A stretch of DNA of 6,393 nt from Clostridia bacterium (GTDB lineage: Bacteria > Bacillota > Clostridia > Oscillospirales > Acutalibacteraceae), in NCBI GenBank assembly GCA_024689165.1, contig JAILDS010000052.1:1-6393 (forward strand), read 5' to 3'. Below the pieces are notes generated by a model. It was not told where the DNA came from and did no database searches. It was given only the letters and a program-made list of their open reading frames with translations. This document shows, one piece after another, positions 5,311-6,393 of the stretch. Position 1 is the first letter of the stretch. Each line of letters begins with the position of its first letter. The translations under genes and the position numbers were made by a program.

Positions 5311-6393
5311 TCACTGCCCGGCGCCCACCGACCTTTCCTCGTCGGCTTTTCTGATCTCGGCGCGTTTTATCTTGCCTCCGACGGTCTTGGGCAGTTCGTC
5401 GACGTATTCGATTATCCTCGGGTATTTGTAAGGCGCGGTAAGCTTTTTGACGTGGTTCTGAAGCTCCTTCGTAAGCGCTTCGGAGGGCTCCCAGCCCCTC
5501 GCGAGAACGACGGTCGCCTTGACGACCTGGCCGCGGATGGGGTCCGGCGCGCCGGTAATGGCGCATTCGACGACCGCGTCGTGAGCAACAAGAGCGGACT
5601 CGACCTCAAAGGGCCCGATGCGGTAGCCGGAGCATTTGATAACGTCGTCGTTCCTGCCGACGAAACGGTAATAGCCGTCCGAGTCGCGCCAGAGCACGTC
5701 GCCGGTGTTGTAACCGATGCCGCCGAGCTTCTCTTCGGTCATTTCGGGGTCCTTGTAATAACCCGTGAAAAGACCCACCGGCGGATGATGCTTTACGTCC
5801 ATTATGGTCAGCGAGCCTTCCTCGCCGTCCTCACAGACCTCTCCGGCAGAGTTGATGAGCCGGATGTCGAACAGCGGGTTGGGCTTGCCGGTGGAACCGG
5901 AGATCGGCTCGAACCACTCGGAACCGAAGTTCGCCATGAGCACGGGCCCCTCGGTCTGCCCGAAGCCCTCGTAGATCTGGTGCCCGGTAAGCTCCTTCCA
6001 CTTTTTCACGACCTCGGGATTCAGCGGCTCGCCGGCGGTCGCGCAGTGGTGTATGGCGGACAGGTCGTATTTCGACAGATCCTCCTGCAGCATGAAACGG
6101 TACATCGTCGGCGGCGCGCAGAAGGTCGTGACCTTGTATTTTGCCACCTTCGAAAGAAGGTTGTCGGGGTTGAATTTGCCCATCATGTCGTAACAGAATA
6201 TCGTCGCGCCGCAGATCCACTGCCCGTAGATCTTGCCCCAGCCGAACTTGGCCCAGCCGGAGTCGGACACGCTCATGTGCAGCATGTTCTCCTCAACGTG
6301 CTGCCAATATTTCGCGGTGACTATGTGGCCCAGAGGGTGGGCAAAATTGTGCTGGACGAGCTTGGGCATACCGGTCGTGCCGGAGGTGAAATA
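5311..6393 (-). CDS. AMP-binding acyl-CoA synthetase, N-terminus beyond window
   Basis: C-terminal 360 residues of an adenylate-forming enzyme that activates a carboxylic acid with ATP and transfers it to CoA. The first visible residues are the P-loop YFTSGTTGMPK, so the true start lies outside the window and the internal ATG at 6369 is not the start. Later motifs are in order: CAPPTMYRFML, YEGFGQTE (141-148), NTGD (229-232), the hinge/C-domain entry GRNDDVIKCSGYRI (246-259), and the catalytic lysine in PKTVGGKIKR (Lys341). The pattern KCSGYRIGPFEVESAL and the overall wording are closest to the acetyl-CoA synthetase/medium-chain acyl-CoA ligase branch. Exact chain length cannot be told. No membrane segment is seen. 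The stop lies 11 nt before yqeK, suggesting co-transcription. Confidence 0.95.
   Translation of the reverse strand, partial: YFTSGTTGMPKLVQHNFAHPLGHIVTAKYWQHVEENMLHMSVSDSGWAKFGWGKIYGQWICGATIFCYDMMGKFNPDNLLSKVAKYKVTTFCAPPTMYRFMLQEDLSKYDLSAIHHCATAGEPLNPEVVKKWKELTGHQIYEGFGQTEGPVLMANFGSEWFEPISGSTGKPNPLFDIRLINSAGEVCEDGEEGSLTIMDVKHHPPVGLFTGYYKDPEMTEEKLGGIGYNTGDVLWRDSDGYYRFVGRNDDVIKCSGYRIGPFEVESALVAHDAVVECAITGAPDPIRGQVVKATVVLARGWEPSEALTKELQNHVKKLTAPYKYPRIIEYVDELPKTVGGKIKRAEIRKADEERSVGAGQ

Noticed and set aside
5300..5566. Upstream extension of yqeK by 89 residues
   Set aside because: The added part is arginine-rich, overlaps the acyl-CoA synthetase C-terminus and precedes the normal YqeK N-terminus.

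Overview
The window looks like a chromosomal segment of a moderately high-GC Firmicute, probably a gut-type Clostridia/Oscillospirales relative. This rests on a bacterial-type leucyl-tRNA synthetase, the Gram-positive pair yqeK-rsfS, strong GGAGG-type ribosome binding sites and GC-rich third codon positions. Genus cannot be told from the sequence alone. Every gene I can support lies on the minus strand, so the biological order runs from high to low coordinates.

From right to left, the window opens inside an AMP-forming acyl-CoA synthetase (5311-6393, N-terminus outside). It is followed after 11 nt by yqeK (HD-domain Ap4A hydrolase family), which overlaps rsfS (ribosomal silencing factor) by 14 nt. 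About 1.2 kb further on lies leuS (764-3181). Its stop codon overlaps the ATG of an alpha/beta hydrolase that runs off the left edge of the window (1-767); 255 residues of it, including the full catalytic triad, are visible.

The stretch between rsfS and leuS (about 3187-4371) is different in character: more AT-rich and made of small toxin-antitoxin-type genes. It starts with an almost consensus sigma-70 promoter whose -10 box sits in a perfect 18-bp palindrome. Next comes a RelB/DinJ-type antitoxin overlapping a YafQ-type RNase toxin by 4 nt, with all expected YafQ catalytic residues present. A 168-nt spacer with a hairpin follows. Then comes a minimal nucleotidyltransferase of the MntA type starting at TTG, whose end overlaps a 35-codon reading frame. 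That short frame resembles the first and last residues of a HepT (HEPN/DUF86) toxin with the middle missing. I read this block as a defence/addiction islet inserted into a conserved housekeeping operon, carrying one apparently intact type II TA pair and one decayed MntA-HepT (type VII) pair.

Working together: yqeK, rsfS and leuS serve nucleotide-signal turnover, ribosome hibernation and leucine charging. The islet now separates leuS from rsfS. No T-box leader or good promoter is visible immediately before leuS, so leuS may partly depend on transcription through, or from, the autoregulated TA promoter. No rRNA, tRNA, CRISPR or insertion sequence was seen.
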